Origin: Nematostella vectensis
Taxonomy: Eukaryota; Cnidaria; Anthozoa; Actiniaria; Edwardsiidae
Assembly (NCBI RefSeq): GCF_932526225.1
Contig: NC_064048.1
Coordinates: 11,477,665 to 11,541,664, forward strand
Length of the DNA: 64,000 nucleotides
Reading direction: 5' to 3'
The notes beneath the pieces are model-generated. The model ran no database searches, was not told the DNA's origin, and saw only the letters and a program-made list of their open reading frames with translations. Positions 37,572 to 51,245 of this stretch are shown here, one piece after another. Made by a program: the position numbers and the translations under genes. Each line of letters opens with the position of its first letter. Positions within the stretch are counted from its first letter, which is position 1.

Positions 37572-39276
37572 CCATAGAGAAAAAAAAAGGCCATTGGCCT
37601 GGGATCGAACCCGGCCTAAAGAACAAAACGGAAACCATACATACGGATTACCCAATCGGTATGGCAGCACAAGGCTTTTACGGAAGGCTGTAAAGAACCC
37701 GAAGGCCCCAAGCACCGATATTTCCGGCGAATATGCTGTACAACACTCTTGCAAGGTATTCCAACCCGCGCATTAATGGGGAGGACAATAACCAGGATCC
37801 CAGGCCTGTAATACGGTTACGCCACGCACAGCTCGCTGAGATATAGGATGAAAAAAAATACAGGTCTATGTGGGCGTTTTGGGTCCCTTGGGGGCTCGCT
37901 ATGTCGGCGTGGCATCGTAACGCACGCGGGCGCATTGTCTTTTATTGTGTACAGAATGTCTCTGTCGTTTTTTGCTTTACTTTTAGTTTTGCTTTATTTT
38001 TATTATTATTTTTTTTTAGTCTTTTTATTTGCAGTTCTATGTACAGTATTTGACCATAGCTATGATAACAATTTTTCAAAATTATTGTAACCAACTATTG
38101 TAACCAATTATCGCAAACCAACTTGACTGCAAAACACTATTAGACATTTCTTTCATGTGACTGCGAAGTTGACATGTCAACATCTAGAGGGGCTTCACCC
38201 AACAAGGAATCATGGGGGACCATGAAAGCACGGTGTCGCGGAAAATTTTCCTGCCCCATTTATCAGGAACATCTGTGCAGCCGATGCCCTTAGTTGGATG
38301 GGGTGCACAGGTGCTTTGGGTATGGCCCTGTAGATGGCACAGTGACCACAAGATGTATCTGAATGAAACTGTATACTTATTTAAAATTTTAAAAACATGT
38401 GAGTGTTACTTACTTAGTTACAGTAGTTCTTTTGAATATTATTATTTACGTGTATAATTTAGATGAGTAATAAATACTTCTCATTTGTCTCGTAGAGCTC
38501 GTATCGTTCCTCCTAAATAACAAACAAAATAATGTGTGTTATTATCTTGGTGCAAAGGAATCTACAGTAGTTTTGTAATCAAATAATTGTTTTACTATTA
38601 ACACGCTTGTTCTTTCAACCAGTTTGTTGGTCTCACAAATAGACTTTTAATAAACTTGTATCCCTCCCCTCTCCACTCATTAAAGGGGCAGCGTCATGGC
38701 ACTGCGCATGTCTGGAGTCAGTGTTTCTTGTAGGCTTTCAATTGTCTACACACAGTTGAACTTTAATAGTTGTCAATGCTTTGTTAAAATAATATTCGAT
38801 ATTTTACTGAATGTTTATTGACAGTTTGTGGGCATTTCCTTTGAATTTAAGTCTTCCACATGGACCAAAGGCTCTTAGGTCAACATTAGAATTTGACTGA
38901 AATTCATTGTGTCCTGGCCGGAGAGCTATTGCAAAGCTCTTCATCACACTGCACTTTTAAGCATATTCTATGTATGCTTCTTTGTACAAAATGTACCCCT
39001 CCTAATAAAACATTAAAGATCACATAACTTGTTTACTTCCTCGACTCTTTGCTTTTTATTTTTGTTCTCTTACTAGGAAAATATCGAATACAAATAATCA
39101 GTAAAGCTAGCAAGCTCATTTTGCTAGCTGTATATAATGCATATCAAGCCTGTATCTTTAGTATCCTGGATCAGGTAGACGAACCTATGTCACACCACTT
39201 TTTTGATGAGTATTATAAAAAAATACTAAAAAACGTTATCTTGAACTGTGTAAAAAAAAAAAAAAAAAAAAGAAAA
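37572..39276 (+). repeat. Repeat unit L23
   Basis: CCATAGAG start in the common form. The interrupted tail A20-G-A4 (G at 39272) matches L14, L15 and L19. It is the extra unit between two trimer blocks. Confidence 0.96.
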
Positions 39277-40980
39277 CCATAGAGAAAAAAAAAGGCCATT
39301 TGCCTGGGATCGAACCCGGCCTAAAGAACAAAACGGAAACCATACATACGGATTACCCAATCGGTATGGCAGCACAAGGCTTTTACGGAAGGCTGTAAAG
39401 AACCCGAAGGCCCCAAGCACCGATATTTCCGGCGAATATGCTGTACAACACTCTTGCAAGGTATTCCAACCCGCGCATTAATGGGGAGGACAATAACCAG
39501 GATCCCAGGCCTGTAATACGGTTACGCCACGCACAGCTCGCTGAGATATAGGATGAAAAAAAATACAGGTCTATGTGGGCGTTTTGGGTCCCTTGGGGGC
39601 TCGCTATGTCGGCGTGGCATCGTAACGCACGCGGGCGCATTGTCTTTTATTGTGTACAGAATGTCTCTGTCGTTTTTTGCTTTACTTTTAGTTTTGCTTT
39701 ATTTTTATTATTATTTTTTTTTAGTCTTTTTATTTGCAGTTCTATGTACAGTATTTGACCATAGCTATGATAACAATTTTTCAAAATTATTGTAACCAAC
39801 TATTGTAACCAATTATCGCAAACCAACTTGACTGCAAAACACTATTAGACATTTCTTTCATGTGACTGCGAAGTTGACATGTCAACATCTAGAGGGGCTT
39901 CACCCAACAAGGAATCATGGGGGACCATGAAAGCACGGTGTCGCGGAAAATTTTCCTGCCCCATTTATCAGGAACATCTGTGCAGCCGATGCCCTTAGTT
40001 GGATGGGGTGCACAGGTGCTTTGGGTATGGCCCTGTAGATGGCACAGTGACCACAAGATGTATCTGAATGAAACTGTATACTTATTTAAAATTTTAAAAA
40101 CATGTGAGTGTTACTTACTTAGTTACAGTAGTTCTTTTGAATATTATTATTTACGTGTATAATTTAGATGAGTAATAAATACTTCTCATTTGTCTCGTAG
40201 AGCTCGTATCGTTCCTCCTAAATAACAAACAAAATAATGTGTGTTATTATCTTGGTGCAAAGGAATCTACAGTAGTTTTGTAATCAAATAATTGTTTTAC
40301 TATTAACACGCTTGTTCTTTCAACCAGTTTGTTGGTCTCACAAATAGACTTTTAATAAACTTGTATCCCTCCCCTCTCCACTCATTAAAGGGGCAGCGTC
40401 ATGGCACTGCGCATGTCTGGAGTCAGTGTTTCTTGTAGGCTTTCAATTGTCTACACACAGTTGAACTTTAATAGTTGTCAATGCTTTGTTAAAATAATAT
40501 TCGATATTTTACTGAATGTTTATTGACAGTTTGTGGGCATTTCCTTTGAATTTAAGTCTTCCACATGGACCAAAGGCTCTTAGGTCAACATTAGAATTTG
40601 ACTGAAATTCATTGTGTCCTGGCCGGAGAGCTATTGCAAAGCTCTTCATCACACTGCACTTTTAAGCATATTCTATGTATGCTTCTTTGTACAAAATGTA
40701 CCCCTCCTAATAAAACATTAAAGATCACATAACTTGTTTACTTCCTCGACTCTTTGCTTTTTATTTTTGTTCTCTTACTAGGAAAATATCGAATACAAAT
40801 AATCAGTAAAGCTAGCAAGCTCATTTTGCTAGCTGTATATAATGCATATCAAGCCTGTATCTTTAGTATCCTGGATCAGGTAGACGAACCTATGTCACAC
40901 CACTTTTTTGATGAGTATTATAAAAAAATACTAAAAAACGTTATCTTGAACTGTGTAAAAAAAAAAAAAAAAAAAAAAAA
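39277..40980 (+). repeat. Repeat unit L24 (higher-order position a)
   Basis: GGCCATTTGCC form and A24 tail. No private substitution noticed. Confidence 0.96.
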
Positions 40981-42654
40981 CATAGAGAAAAAAAAAGGCC
41001 ATTGGCCTGGGATCGAACCCGGCCTAAAGAACAAAACGGAAACCATACATACGGATTACCCAATCGGTATGGCAGCACAAGGCTTTTACGGAAGGCTGTA
41101 AAGAACCCGAAGGCCCCAAGCACCGATATTTCCGGCGAATATGCTGTACAACACTCTTGCAAGGTATTCCAACCCGCGCATTAATGGGGAGGACAATAAC
41201 CAGGATCCCAGGCCTGTAATACGGTTACGCCACGCACAGCTCGCTGAGATATAGGATGAAAAAAAATACAGGTCTATGTGGGCGTTTTGGGTCCCTTGGG
41301 GGCTCGCTATGTCGGCGTGGCATCGTAACGCACGCGGGCGCATTGTCTTTTATTGTGTACAGAATGTCTCTGTCGTTTTTTGCTTTACTTTTAGTTTTGC
41401 TTTATTTTTATTATTATTTTTTTTTAGTCTTTTTATTTGCAGTTCTATGTACAGTATTTGACCATAGCTATGATAACAATTTTTCAAAATTATTGTAACC
41501 AACTATTGTAACCAATTATCGCAAACCAACTTGACTGCAAAACACTATTAGACATTTCTTTCATGTGACTGCGAAGTTGACATGTCAACATCTAGAGGGG
41601 CTTCACCCAACAAGGAATCATGGGGGACCATGAAAGCACGGTGTCGCGGAAAATTTTCCTGCCCCATTTATCAGGAACATCTGTGCAGCCGATGCCCTTA
41701 GTTGGATGGGGTGCACAGGTGCTTTGGGTATGGCCCTGTAGATGGCACAGTGACCACAAGATGTATCTGAATGAAACTGTATACTTATTTAAAATTTTAA
41801 AAACATGTGAGTGTTACTTACTTAGTTACAGTAGTTCTTTTGAATATTATTATTTACGTGTATAATTTAGATGAGTAATAAATACTTCTCATTTGTCTCG
41901 TAGAGCTCGTATCGTTCCTCCTAAATAACAAACAAAATAATGTGTGTTATTATCTTGGTGCAAAGGAATCTACAGTAGTTTTGTAATCAAATAATTGTTT
42001 TACTATTAACACGCTTGTTCTTTCAACCAGTTTGTTGGTCTCACAAATAGACTTTTAATAAACTTGTATCCCTCCCCTCTCCACTCATTAAAGGGGCAGC
42101 GTCATGGCACTGCGCATGTCTGGAGTCAGTGTTTCTTGTAGGCTTTCAATTGTCTACACACAGTTGAACTTTAATAGTTGTCAATGCTTTGTTAAAATAA
42201 TATTCGATATTTTACTGAATGTTTATTGACAGTTTGTGGGCATTTCCTTTGAATTTAAGTCTTCCACATGGACCAAAGGCTCTTAGGTCAACATTAGAAT
42301 TTGACTGAAATTCATTGTGTCCTGGCCGGAGAGCTATTGCAAAGCTCTTCATCACACTGCACTTTTAAGCATATTCTATGTATGCTTCTTTGTACAAAAT
42401 GTACCCCTCCTAATAAAACATTAAAGATCACATAACTTGTTTACTTCCTCGACTCTTTGCTTTTTATTTTTGTTCTCTTACTAGGAAAATATCGAATACA
42501 AATAATCAGTAAAGCTAGCAAGCTCATTTTGCTAGCTGTATATAATGCATATCAAGCCTGTATCTTTAGTATCCTGGATCAGGTAGACGAACCTATGTCA
42601 CACCACTTTTTTGATGAGTATTATAAAAAAATACTAAAAAACGTTATCTTGAAC

Positions 42655-42689
<35 letters not shown>
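40981..42689 (+). repeat. Repeat unit L25 (higher-order position b)
   Basis: CATAGAG start but A9, not the A10 of L18 and L21. A30 tail. Confidence 0.96.
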
Positions 42690-42690
<1 letters not shown>

Positions 42691-44394
42691 AACATAGAGA
42701 AAAAAAATGGCCATTGGCCTGGGATCGAACCCGGCCTAAAGAACAAAACGGAAACCATACATACGGATTACCCAATCGGTATGGCAGCACAAGGCTTTTA
42801 CGGAAGGCTGTAAAGAACCCGAAGGCCCCAAGCACCGATACTTCCGGCGAATATGCTGTACAACACTCTTGCAAGGTATTCCAACCCGCGCATTAATGGG
42901 GAGGACAATAACCAGGATCCCAGGCCTGTAATACGGTTACGCCACGCACAGCTCGCTGAGATATAGGATGAAAAAAAATACAGGTCTATGTGGGCGTTTT
43001 GGGTCCCTTGGGGGCTCGCTATGTCGGCGTGGCATCGTAACGCACGCGGGCGCATTGTCTTTTATTGTGTACAGAATGTCTCTGTCGTTTTTTGCTTTAC
43101 TTTTAGTTTTGCTTTATTTTTATTATTATTTTTTTTTAGTCTTTTTATTTGCAGTTCTATGTACAGTATTTGACCATAGCTATGATAACAATTTTTCAAA
43201 ATTATTGTAACCAACTATTGTAACCAATTATCGCAAACCAACTTGACTGCAAAACACTATTAGACATTTCTTTCATGTGACTGCGAAGTTGACATGTCAA
43301 CATCTAGAGGGGCTTCACCCAACAAGGAATCATGGGGGACCATGAAAGCACGGTGTCGCGGAAAATTTTCCTGCCCCATTTATCAGGAACATCTGTGCAG
43401 CCGATGCCCTTAGTTGGATGGGGTGCACAGGTGCTTTGGGTATGGCCCTGTAGATGGCACAGTGACCACAAGATGTATCTGAATGAAACTGTATACTTAT
43501 TTAAAATTTTAAAAACATGTGAGTGTTACTTACTTAGTTACAGTAGTTCTTTTGAATATTATTATTTACGTGTATAATTTAGATGAGTAATAAATACTTC
43601 TCATTTGTCTCGTAGAGCTCGTATCGTTCCTCCTAAATAACAAACAAAATAATGTGTGTTATTATCTTGGTGCAAAGGAATCTACAGTAGTTTTGTAATC
43701 AAATAATTGTTTTACTATTAACACGCTTGTTCTTTCAACCAGTTTGTTGGTCTCACAAATAGACTTTTAATAAACTTGTATCCCTCCCCTCTCCACTCAT
43801 TAAAGGGGCAGCGTCATGGCACTGCGCATGTCTGGAGTCAGTGTTTCTTGTAGGCTTTCAATTGTCTACACACAGTTGAACTTTAATAGTTGTCAATGCT
43901 TTGTTAAAATAATATTCGATATTTTACTGAATGTTTATTGACAGTTTGTGGGCATTTCCTTTGAATTTAAGTCTTCCACATGGACCAAAGGCTCTTAGGT
44001 CAACATTAGAATTTGACTGAAATTCATTGTGTCCTGGCCGGAGAGCTATTGCAAAGCTCTTCATCACACTGCACTTTTAAGCATATTCTATGTATGCTTC
44101 TTTGTACATAATATACCCCTCCTAATAAAACATTAAAGATCACATAACTTATTTACTTCCTCGACTCTTTGCTTTTTATTTTTGTTCTCTTACTAGGAAA
44201 ATATCGAATACAAATAATCAGTAAAGCTAGCAAGCTCATTTTGCTAGCTGTATATAATGCATATCAAGCCTGTATCTTTAGTATCCTGGATCAGGTAGAC
44301 GAACCTATGTCACACCACTTTTTTGATGAGTATTATAAAAAAATACTAAAAAACGTTATCTTGAACTGTGTAAAAAAAAAAAAAAAAAAAAAAA
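42690..44394 (+). repeat. Repeat unit L26 (higher-order position c)
   Basis: CAACATAGAG start and GATACTTCCG (42841). A T replaces the last A before GGCC (42708). Near its 3' end it has ACATAATATAC and CTTATTTAC, as in L22. A23 tail. Confidence 0.96.
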
Positions 44395-46069
44395 CCATAG
44401 AGAAAAAAAAAGGCCATTGGCCTGGGATCGAACCCGGCCTAAAGAACAAAACGGAAACCATACATACGGATTACCCAATCGGTATGGCAGCACAAGGCTT
44501 TTACGGAAGGCTGTAAAGAACCCGAAGGCCCCAAGCACCGATATTTCCGGCGAATATGCTGTACAACACTCTTGCAAGGTATTCCAACCCGCGCATTAAT
44601 GGGGAGGACAATAACCAGGATCCCAGGCCTGTAATACGGTTACGCCACGCACAGCTCGCTGAGATATAGGATGAAAAAAAATACAGGTCTATGTGGGCGT
44701 TTTGGGTCCCTTGGGGGCTCGCTATGTCGGCGTGGCATCGTAACGCACGCGGGCGCATTGTCTTTTATTGTGTACAGAATGTCTCTGTCGTTTTTTGCTT
44801 TACTTTTAGTTTTGCTTTATTTTTATTATTATTTTTTTTTAGTCTTTTTATTTGCAGTTCTATGTACAGTATTTGACCATAGCTATGATAACAATTTTTC
44901 AAAATTATTGTAACCAACTATTGTAACCAATTATCGCAAACCAACTTGACTGCAAAACACTATTAGACATTTCTTTCATGTGACTGCGAAGTTGACATAT
45001 CAACATCTAGAGGGGCTTCACCCAACAAGGAATCATGGGGGACCATGAAAGCACGGTGTCGCGGAAAATTTTCCTGCCCCATTTATCAGGAACATCTGTG
45101 CAGCCGATGCCCTTAGTTGGATGGGGTGCACAGGTGCTTTGGGTATGGCCCTGTAGATGGCACAGTGACCACAAGATGTATCTGAATGAAACTGTATACT
45201 TATTTAAAATTTTAAAAACATGTGAGTGTTACTTACTTAGTTACAGTAGTTCTTTTGAATATTATTATTTACGTGTATAATTTAGATGAGTAATAAATAC
45301 TTCTCATTTGTCTCGTAGAGCTCGTATCGTTCCTCCTAAATAACAAACAAAATAATGTGTGTTATTATCTTGGTGCAAAGGAATCTACAGTAGTTTTGTA
45401 ATCAAATAATTGTTTTACTATTAACACGCTTGTTCTTTCAACCAGTTTGTTGGTCTCACAAATAGACTTTTAATAAACTTGTATCCCTCCCCTCTCCACT
45501 CATTAAAGGGGCAGCGTCATGGCACTGCGCATGTCTGGAGTCAGTGTTTCTTGTAGGCTTTCAATTGTCTACACACAGTTGAACTTTAATAGTTGTCAAT
45601 GCTTTGTTAAAATAATATTCGATATTTTACTGAATGTTTATTGACAGTTTGTGGGCATTTCCTTTGAATTTAAGTCTTCCACATGGACCAAAGGCTCTTA
45701 GGTCAACATTAGAATTTGACTGAAATTCATTGTGTCCTGGCCGGAGAGCTATTGCAAAGCTCTTCATCACACTGCACTTTTAAGCATATTCTATGTATGC
45801 TTCTTTGTACAGAATATACCCCTCTTAATAAAACATTAAAGATCACATAACTTGTTTACTTCCTCGACTCTTTGCTTTTTATTTTTGTTCTCTTACTAGG
45901 AAAATATCGAATACAAATAATCAGTAAAGCTAGCAAGCTCATTTTGCTAGCTGTATATAATGCATATCAAGCCTGTATCTTTAGTATCCTGGATCAGGTA
46001 GACGAACCTATGTCACACCACTTTTTTGATGAGTATTATAAAAAAATACTAAAAAACGTTATCTTGAAC

Positions 46070-46102
<33 letters not shown>
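44395..46102 (+). repeat. Repeat unit L27
   Basis: CCATAGAG start. Private G to A at 44999 breaks the TTGACATGTCAA palindrome. Has ACAGAATATAC with a further C to T (CCTCTTAAT). A28 tail. Confidence 0.96.
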
Positions 46103-46104
<2 letters not shown>

Positions 46105-47776
46105 ATAGAGAAAAAAAAAGGCCATTGGCCTGGGATCGAACCCGGCCTAAAGAACAAAACGGAAACCATACATACGGATTACCCAATCGGTATGGCAGCA
46201 CAAGGCTTTTACGGAAGGCTGTAAAGAACCCGAAGGCCCCAAGCACCGATATTTCCGGCGAATATGCTGTACAACACTCTTGCAAGGTATTCCAACCCGC
46301 GCATTAATGGGGAGGACAATAACCAGGATCCCAGGCCTGTAATACGGTTACGCCACGCACAGCTCGCTGAGATATAGGATGAAAAAAAATACAGGTCTAT
46401 GTGGGCGTTTTGGGTCCCTTGGGGGCTCGCTATGTCGGCGTGGCATCGTAACGCACGCGGGCGCATTGTCTTTTATTGTGTACAGAATGTCTCTGTCGTT
46501 TTTTGCTTTACTTTTAGTTTTGCTTTATTTTTATTATTATTTTTTTTTAGTCTTTTTATTTGCAGTTCTATGTACAGTATTTGACCATAGCTATGATAAC
46601 AATTTTTCAAAATTATTGTAACCAACTATTGTAACCAATTATCGCAAACCAACTTGACTGCAAAACACTATTAGACATTTCTTTCATGTGACTGCGAAGT
46701 TGACATGTCAACATCTAGAGGGGCTTCACCCAACAAGGAATCATGGGGGACCATGAAAGCACGGTGTCGCGGAAAATTTTCCTGCCCCATTTATCAGGAA
46801 CATCTGTGCAGCCGATGCCCTTAGTTGGATGGGGTGCACAGGTGCTTTGGGTATGGCCCTGTAGATGGCACAGTGACCACAAGATGTATCTGAATGAAAC
46901 TGTATACTTATTTAAAATTTTAAAAACATGTGAGTGTTACTTACTTAGTTACAGTAGTTCTTTTGAATATTATTATTTACGTGTATAATTTAGATGAGTA
47001 ATAAATACTTCTCATTTGTCTCGTAGAGCTCGTATCGTTCCTCCTAAATAACAAACAAAATAATGTGTGTTATTATCTTGGTGCAAAGGAATCTACAGTA
47101 GTTTTGTAATCAAATAATTGTTTTACTATTAACACGCTTGTTCTTTCAACCAGTTTGTTGGTCTCACAAATAGACTTTTAATAAACTTGTATCCCTCCCC
47201 TCTCCACTCATTAAAGGGGCAGCGTCATGGCACTGCGCATGTCTGGAGTCAGTGTTTCTTGTAGGCTTTCAATTGTCTACACACAGTTGAACTTTAATAG
47301 TTGTCAATGCTTTGTTAAAATAATATTCGATATTTTACTGAATGTTTATTGACAGTTTGTGGGCATTTCCTTTGAATTTAAGTCTTCCACATGGACCAAA
47401 GGCTCTTAGGTCAACATTAGAATTTGACTGAAATTCATTGTGTCCTGGCCGGAGAGCTATTGCAAAGCTCTTCATCACACTGCACTTTTAAGCATATTCT
47501 ATGTATGCTTCTTTGTACAGAATATACTCCTCCTAATAAAACATTAAAGATCACATAACTTGTTTACTTCCTCGACTCTTTGCTTTTTATTTTTGTTCTC
47601 TTACTAGGAAAATATCGAATACAAATAATCAGTAAAGCTAGCAAGCTCATTTTGCTAGCTGTATATAATGCATATCAAGCCTGTATCTTTAGTATCCTGG
47701 ATCAGGTAGAGAACCTATGTCACACCACTTTTTTGATGAGTATTATAAAAAAATACTAAAAAACGTTATCTTGAAC

Positions 47777-47808
<32 letters not shown>
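46103..47808 (+). repeat. Repeat unit L28
   Basis: Has ACAGAATATAC followed by TCCTCC. A one-base deletion near 47710 turns GTAGACGAACC into GTAGAGAACC and breaks the recurrent 77-codon frame, which is unbroken in the other left units. A27 tail. Confidence 0.96.
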
Positions 47809-49500
47809 CAATAGAGAAAAAAAAAGGCCATTGGCCTGGGATCGAACCCGGCCTAAAGAACAAAACGGAAACCATACATACGGATTACCCAATCGGTATG
47901 GCAGCACAAGGCTTTTACGGAAGGCTGTAAAGAACCCGAAGGCCCCAAGCACCGATATTTCCGGCGAATATGCTGTACAACACTCTTGCAAGGTATTCCA
48001 ACCCGCGCATTAATGGGGAGGACAATAACCAGGATCCCAGGCCTGTAATACGGTTACGCCACGCACAGCTCGCTGAGATATAGGATGAAAAAAAATACAG
48101 GTCTATGTGGGCGTTTTGGGTCCCTTGGGGGCTCGCTATGTCGGCGTGGCATCGTAACGCACGCGGGCGCATTGTCTTTTATTGTGTACAGAATGTCTCT
48201 GTCGTTTTTTGCTTTACTTTTAGTTTTGCTTTATTTTTATTATTATTTTTTTTTAGTCTTTTTATTTGCAGTTCTATGTACAGTATTTGACCATAGCTAT
48301 GATAACAATTTTTCAAAATTATTGTAACCAACTATTGTAACCAATTATCGCAAACCAACTTGACTGCAAAACACTATTAGACATTTCTTTCATGTGACTG
48401 CGAAGTTGACATGTCAACATCTAGAGGGGCTTCACCCAACAAGGAATCATGGGGGACCATGAAAGCACGGTGTCGCGGAAAATTTTCCTGCCCCATTTAT
48501 CAGGAACATCTGTGCAGCCGATGCCCTTAGTTGGATGGGGTGCACAGGTGCTTTGGGTATGGCCCTGTAGATGGCACAGTGACCACAAGATGTATCTGAA
48601 TGAAACTGTATACTTATTTAAAATTTTAAAAACATGTGAGTGTTACTTACTTAGTTACAGTAGTTCTTTTGAATATTATTATTTACGTGTATAATTTAGA
48701 TGAGTAATAAATACTTCTCATTTGTCTCGTAGAGCTCGTATCGTTCCTCCTAAATAACAAACAAAATAATGTGTGTTATTATCTTGGTGCAAAGGAATCT
48801 ACAGTAGTTTTGTAATCAAATAATTGTTTTACTATTAACACGCTTGTTCTTTCAACCAGTTTGTTGGTCTCACAAATAGACTTTTAATAAACTTGTATCC
48901 CTCCCCTCTCCACTCATTAAAGGGGCAGCGTCATGGCACTGCGCATGTCTGGAGTCAGTGTTTCTTGTAGGCTTTCAATTGTCTACACACAGTTGAACTT
49001 TAATAGTTGTCAATGCTTTGTTAAAATAATATTCGATATTTTACTGAATGTTTATTGACAGTTTGTGGGCATTTCCTTTGAATTTAAGTCTTCCACATGG
49101 ACCAAAGGCTCTTAGGTCAACATTAGAATTTGACTGAAATTCATTGTGTCCTGGCCGGAGAGCTATTGCAAAGCTCTTCATCACACTGCACTTTTAAGCA
49201 TATTCTATGTATGCTTCTTTGTACAAAATGTACCCCTCCTAATAAAACATTAAAGATCACATAACTTGTTTACTTCCTCGACTCTTTGCTTTTTATTTTT
49301 GTTCTCTTACTAGGAAAATATCGAATACAAATAATCAGTAAAGCTAGCAAGCTCATTTTGCTAGCTGTATATAATGCATATCAAGCCTGTATCTTTAGTA
49401 TCCTGGATCAGGTAGACGAACCTATGTCACACCACTTTTTTGATGAGTATTATAAAAAAATACTAAAAAACGTTATCTTGAACTGTGTAAAAAAAAAAAA
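47809..49500 (+). repeat. Repeat unit L29 (cut by gap)
   Basis: Starts with CAATAGAG, a form not seen elsewhere. Otherwise the common form. Its poly(A) is cut after 12 A by the gap. Confidence 0.96.
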
Positions 49501-49700
49501 NNNNNNNNNNNNNNNNNNNNNNNNNNNNNNNNNNNNNNNNNNNNNNNNNNNNNNNNNNNNNNNNNNNNNNNNNNNNNNNNNNNNNNNNNNNNNNNNNNNN
49601 NNNNNNNNNNNNNNNNNNNNNNNNNNNNNNNNNNNNNNNNNNNNNNNNNNNNNNNNNNNNNNNNNNNNNNNNNNNNNNNNNNNNNNNNNNNNNNNNNNNN
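49501..49700. other. Assembly gap of exactly 200 N
   Basis: Two hundred undetermined bases. The left flank stops inside a poly(A) tract after 12 A. The right flank begins inside a minus-strand copy, about 178 nt short of its poly(T) end. The round length suggests a placeholder, although 178 nt of missing unit plus about 22 A/T would fill it. Orientation of the repeat changes across it, so the order and orientation of the two sides are not proven by this sequence. Confidence 0.99.
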
Positions 49701-51199
49701 GTAAGAGAACAAAAATAAAAAGCAAAGAGTCGAGGAAGTAAACAAGTTATGTGATCTTTAATGTTTTATTAGGAGGGGTACATTTTGTACAAAGAAGCAT
49801 ACATAGAATATGCTTAAAAGTGCAGTGTGATGAAGAGCTTTGCAATAGCTCTCCGGCCAGGACACAATGAATTTCAGTCAAATTCTAATGTTGACCTAAG
49901 AGCCTTTGGTCCATGTGGAAGACTTAAATTCAAAGGAAATGCCCACAAACTGTCAATAAACATTCAGTAAAATATCGAATATTATTTTAACAAAGCATTG
50001 ACAACTATTAAAGTTCAACTGTGTGTAGACAATTGAAAGCCTACAAGAAACACTGACTCCAGACATGCGCAGTGCCATGACGCTGCACCTTTAATGAGTG
50101 GAGAGGGGAGGGATACAAGTTTATTAAAAGTCTATTTGTGAGACCAACAAACTGGTTGAAAGAACAAGCGTGTTAATAGTAAAACAATTATTTGATTACA
50201 AAACTACTGTAGATTCCTTTGCACCAAGATAATAACACACATTATTTTGTTTGTTATTTAGGAGGAACGATACGAGCTCTACGAGACAAATGAGAAGTAT
50301 TTATTACTCATCTAAATTATACACGTAAATAATAATATTCAAAAGAACTACTGTAACTAAGTAAGTAACACTCACATGTTTTTAAAATTTTAAATAAGTA
50401 TACAGTTTCATTCAGATACATCTTGTGGTCACTGTGCCATCTACAGGGCCATACCCAAAGCACCTGTGCACCCCATCCAACTAAGGGCATCGGCTGCACA
50501 GATGTTCCTGATAAATGGGGCAGGAAAATTTTCCGCGACACCGTGCTTTCATGGTCCCCCATGATTCCTTGTTGGGTGAAGCCCCTCTAGATGTTGACAT
50601 GTCAACTTCGCAGTCACATGAAAGAAATGTCTAATAGTGTTTTGCAGTCAAGTTGGTTTACGATAATTGGTTACAATAGTTGGTTACAATAATTTTGAAA
50701 AATTGTTATCATAGCTATGGTCAAATACTGTACATAGAACTGCAAATAAAAAGACTAAAAAAAATAATAATAAAAATAAAGCAAAACTAAAAGTAAAGCA
50801 AAAAACGACAGAGACATTCTGTACACAATAAAAGACAATGCGCCCGCGTGCGTTACGATGCCACGCCGACATAGCGAGCCCCCAAGGGACCCAAAACGCC
50901 CACATAGACCTGTATTTTTTTTCATCCTATATCTCAGCGAGCTGTGCGTGGCGTAACCGTATTACAGGCCTGGGATCCTGGTTATTGTCCTCCCCATTAA
51001 TGCGCGGGTTGGAATACCTTGCAAGAGTGTTGTACAGCATATTCGCCGGAAATATCGGTGCTTGGGGCCTTCGGGTTCTTTACAGCCTTCCGTAAAAGCC
51101 TTGTGCTGCCATACCGATTGGGTAATCCGTATGTATGGTTTCCGTTTTGTTCTTTAGGCCGGGTTCGATCCCAGGCCAATGGCCTTTTTTTTTCTCTAT

Positions 51200-51200
<1 letters not shown>
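49701..51200 (-). repeat. Repeat unit R1 (cut by gap)
   Basis: Minus-strand copy reading from 51200 down. The last ~178 nt of core and the poly(A) end are missing at the gap. Carries both right-array diagnostic bases (around 50088 and 50660) and the CATAGAG start. Confidence 0.96.

Positions 51201-51245
<45 letters not shown>

Larger units (their letters stand above)
39277..44394 (+). repeat. Higher-order block 3 (units L24-L26)
   Basis: Same trio again, after one extra unit (L23), so the offset from block 2 is about 6825 bp (four units). L26 shares the ATATAC and CTTATTTAC variants with L22. Block length is 5118 bp. Confidence 0.8.
1..49500 (+). repeat. Left tandem array, 29 copies of a ~1.7 kb unit
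   Basis: The same block recurs head-to-tail 29 times with start-to-start distances of 1686 to 1723 bp. I placed each unit start at the first C after the poly(A) tract; that phase is arbitrary. Subtracting the poly(A) leaves a core of 1678-1682 bp in every copy checked. Copies differ by only a handful of substitutions each, and neighbours tend to share variants, as expected from unequal crossing-over or gene conversion. No gene lies between copies. This is best described as a long-unit satellite or macrosatellite; the left edge lies outside the window. Confidence 0.98.

Noticed and set aside
1-49500. CRISPR array or bacterial repeat system
   Set aside because: The repeats are 1.7 kb with no spacers, and the sequence is eukaryotic in character.
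49286-49741. Frames running through the gap
   Set aside because: They are N-derived residues and carry no information.
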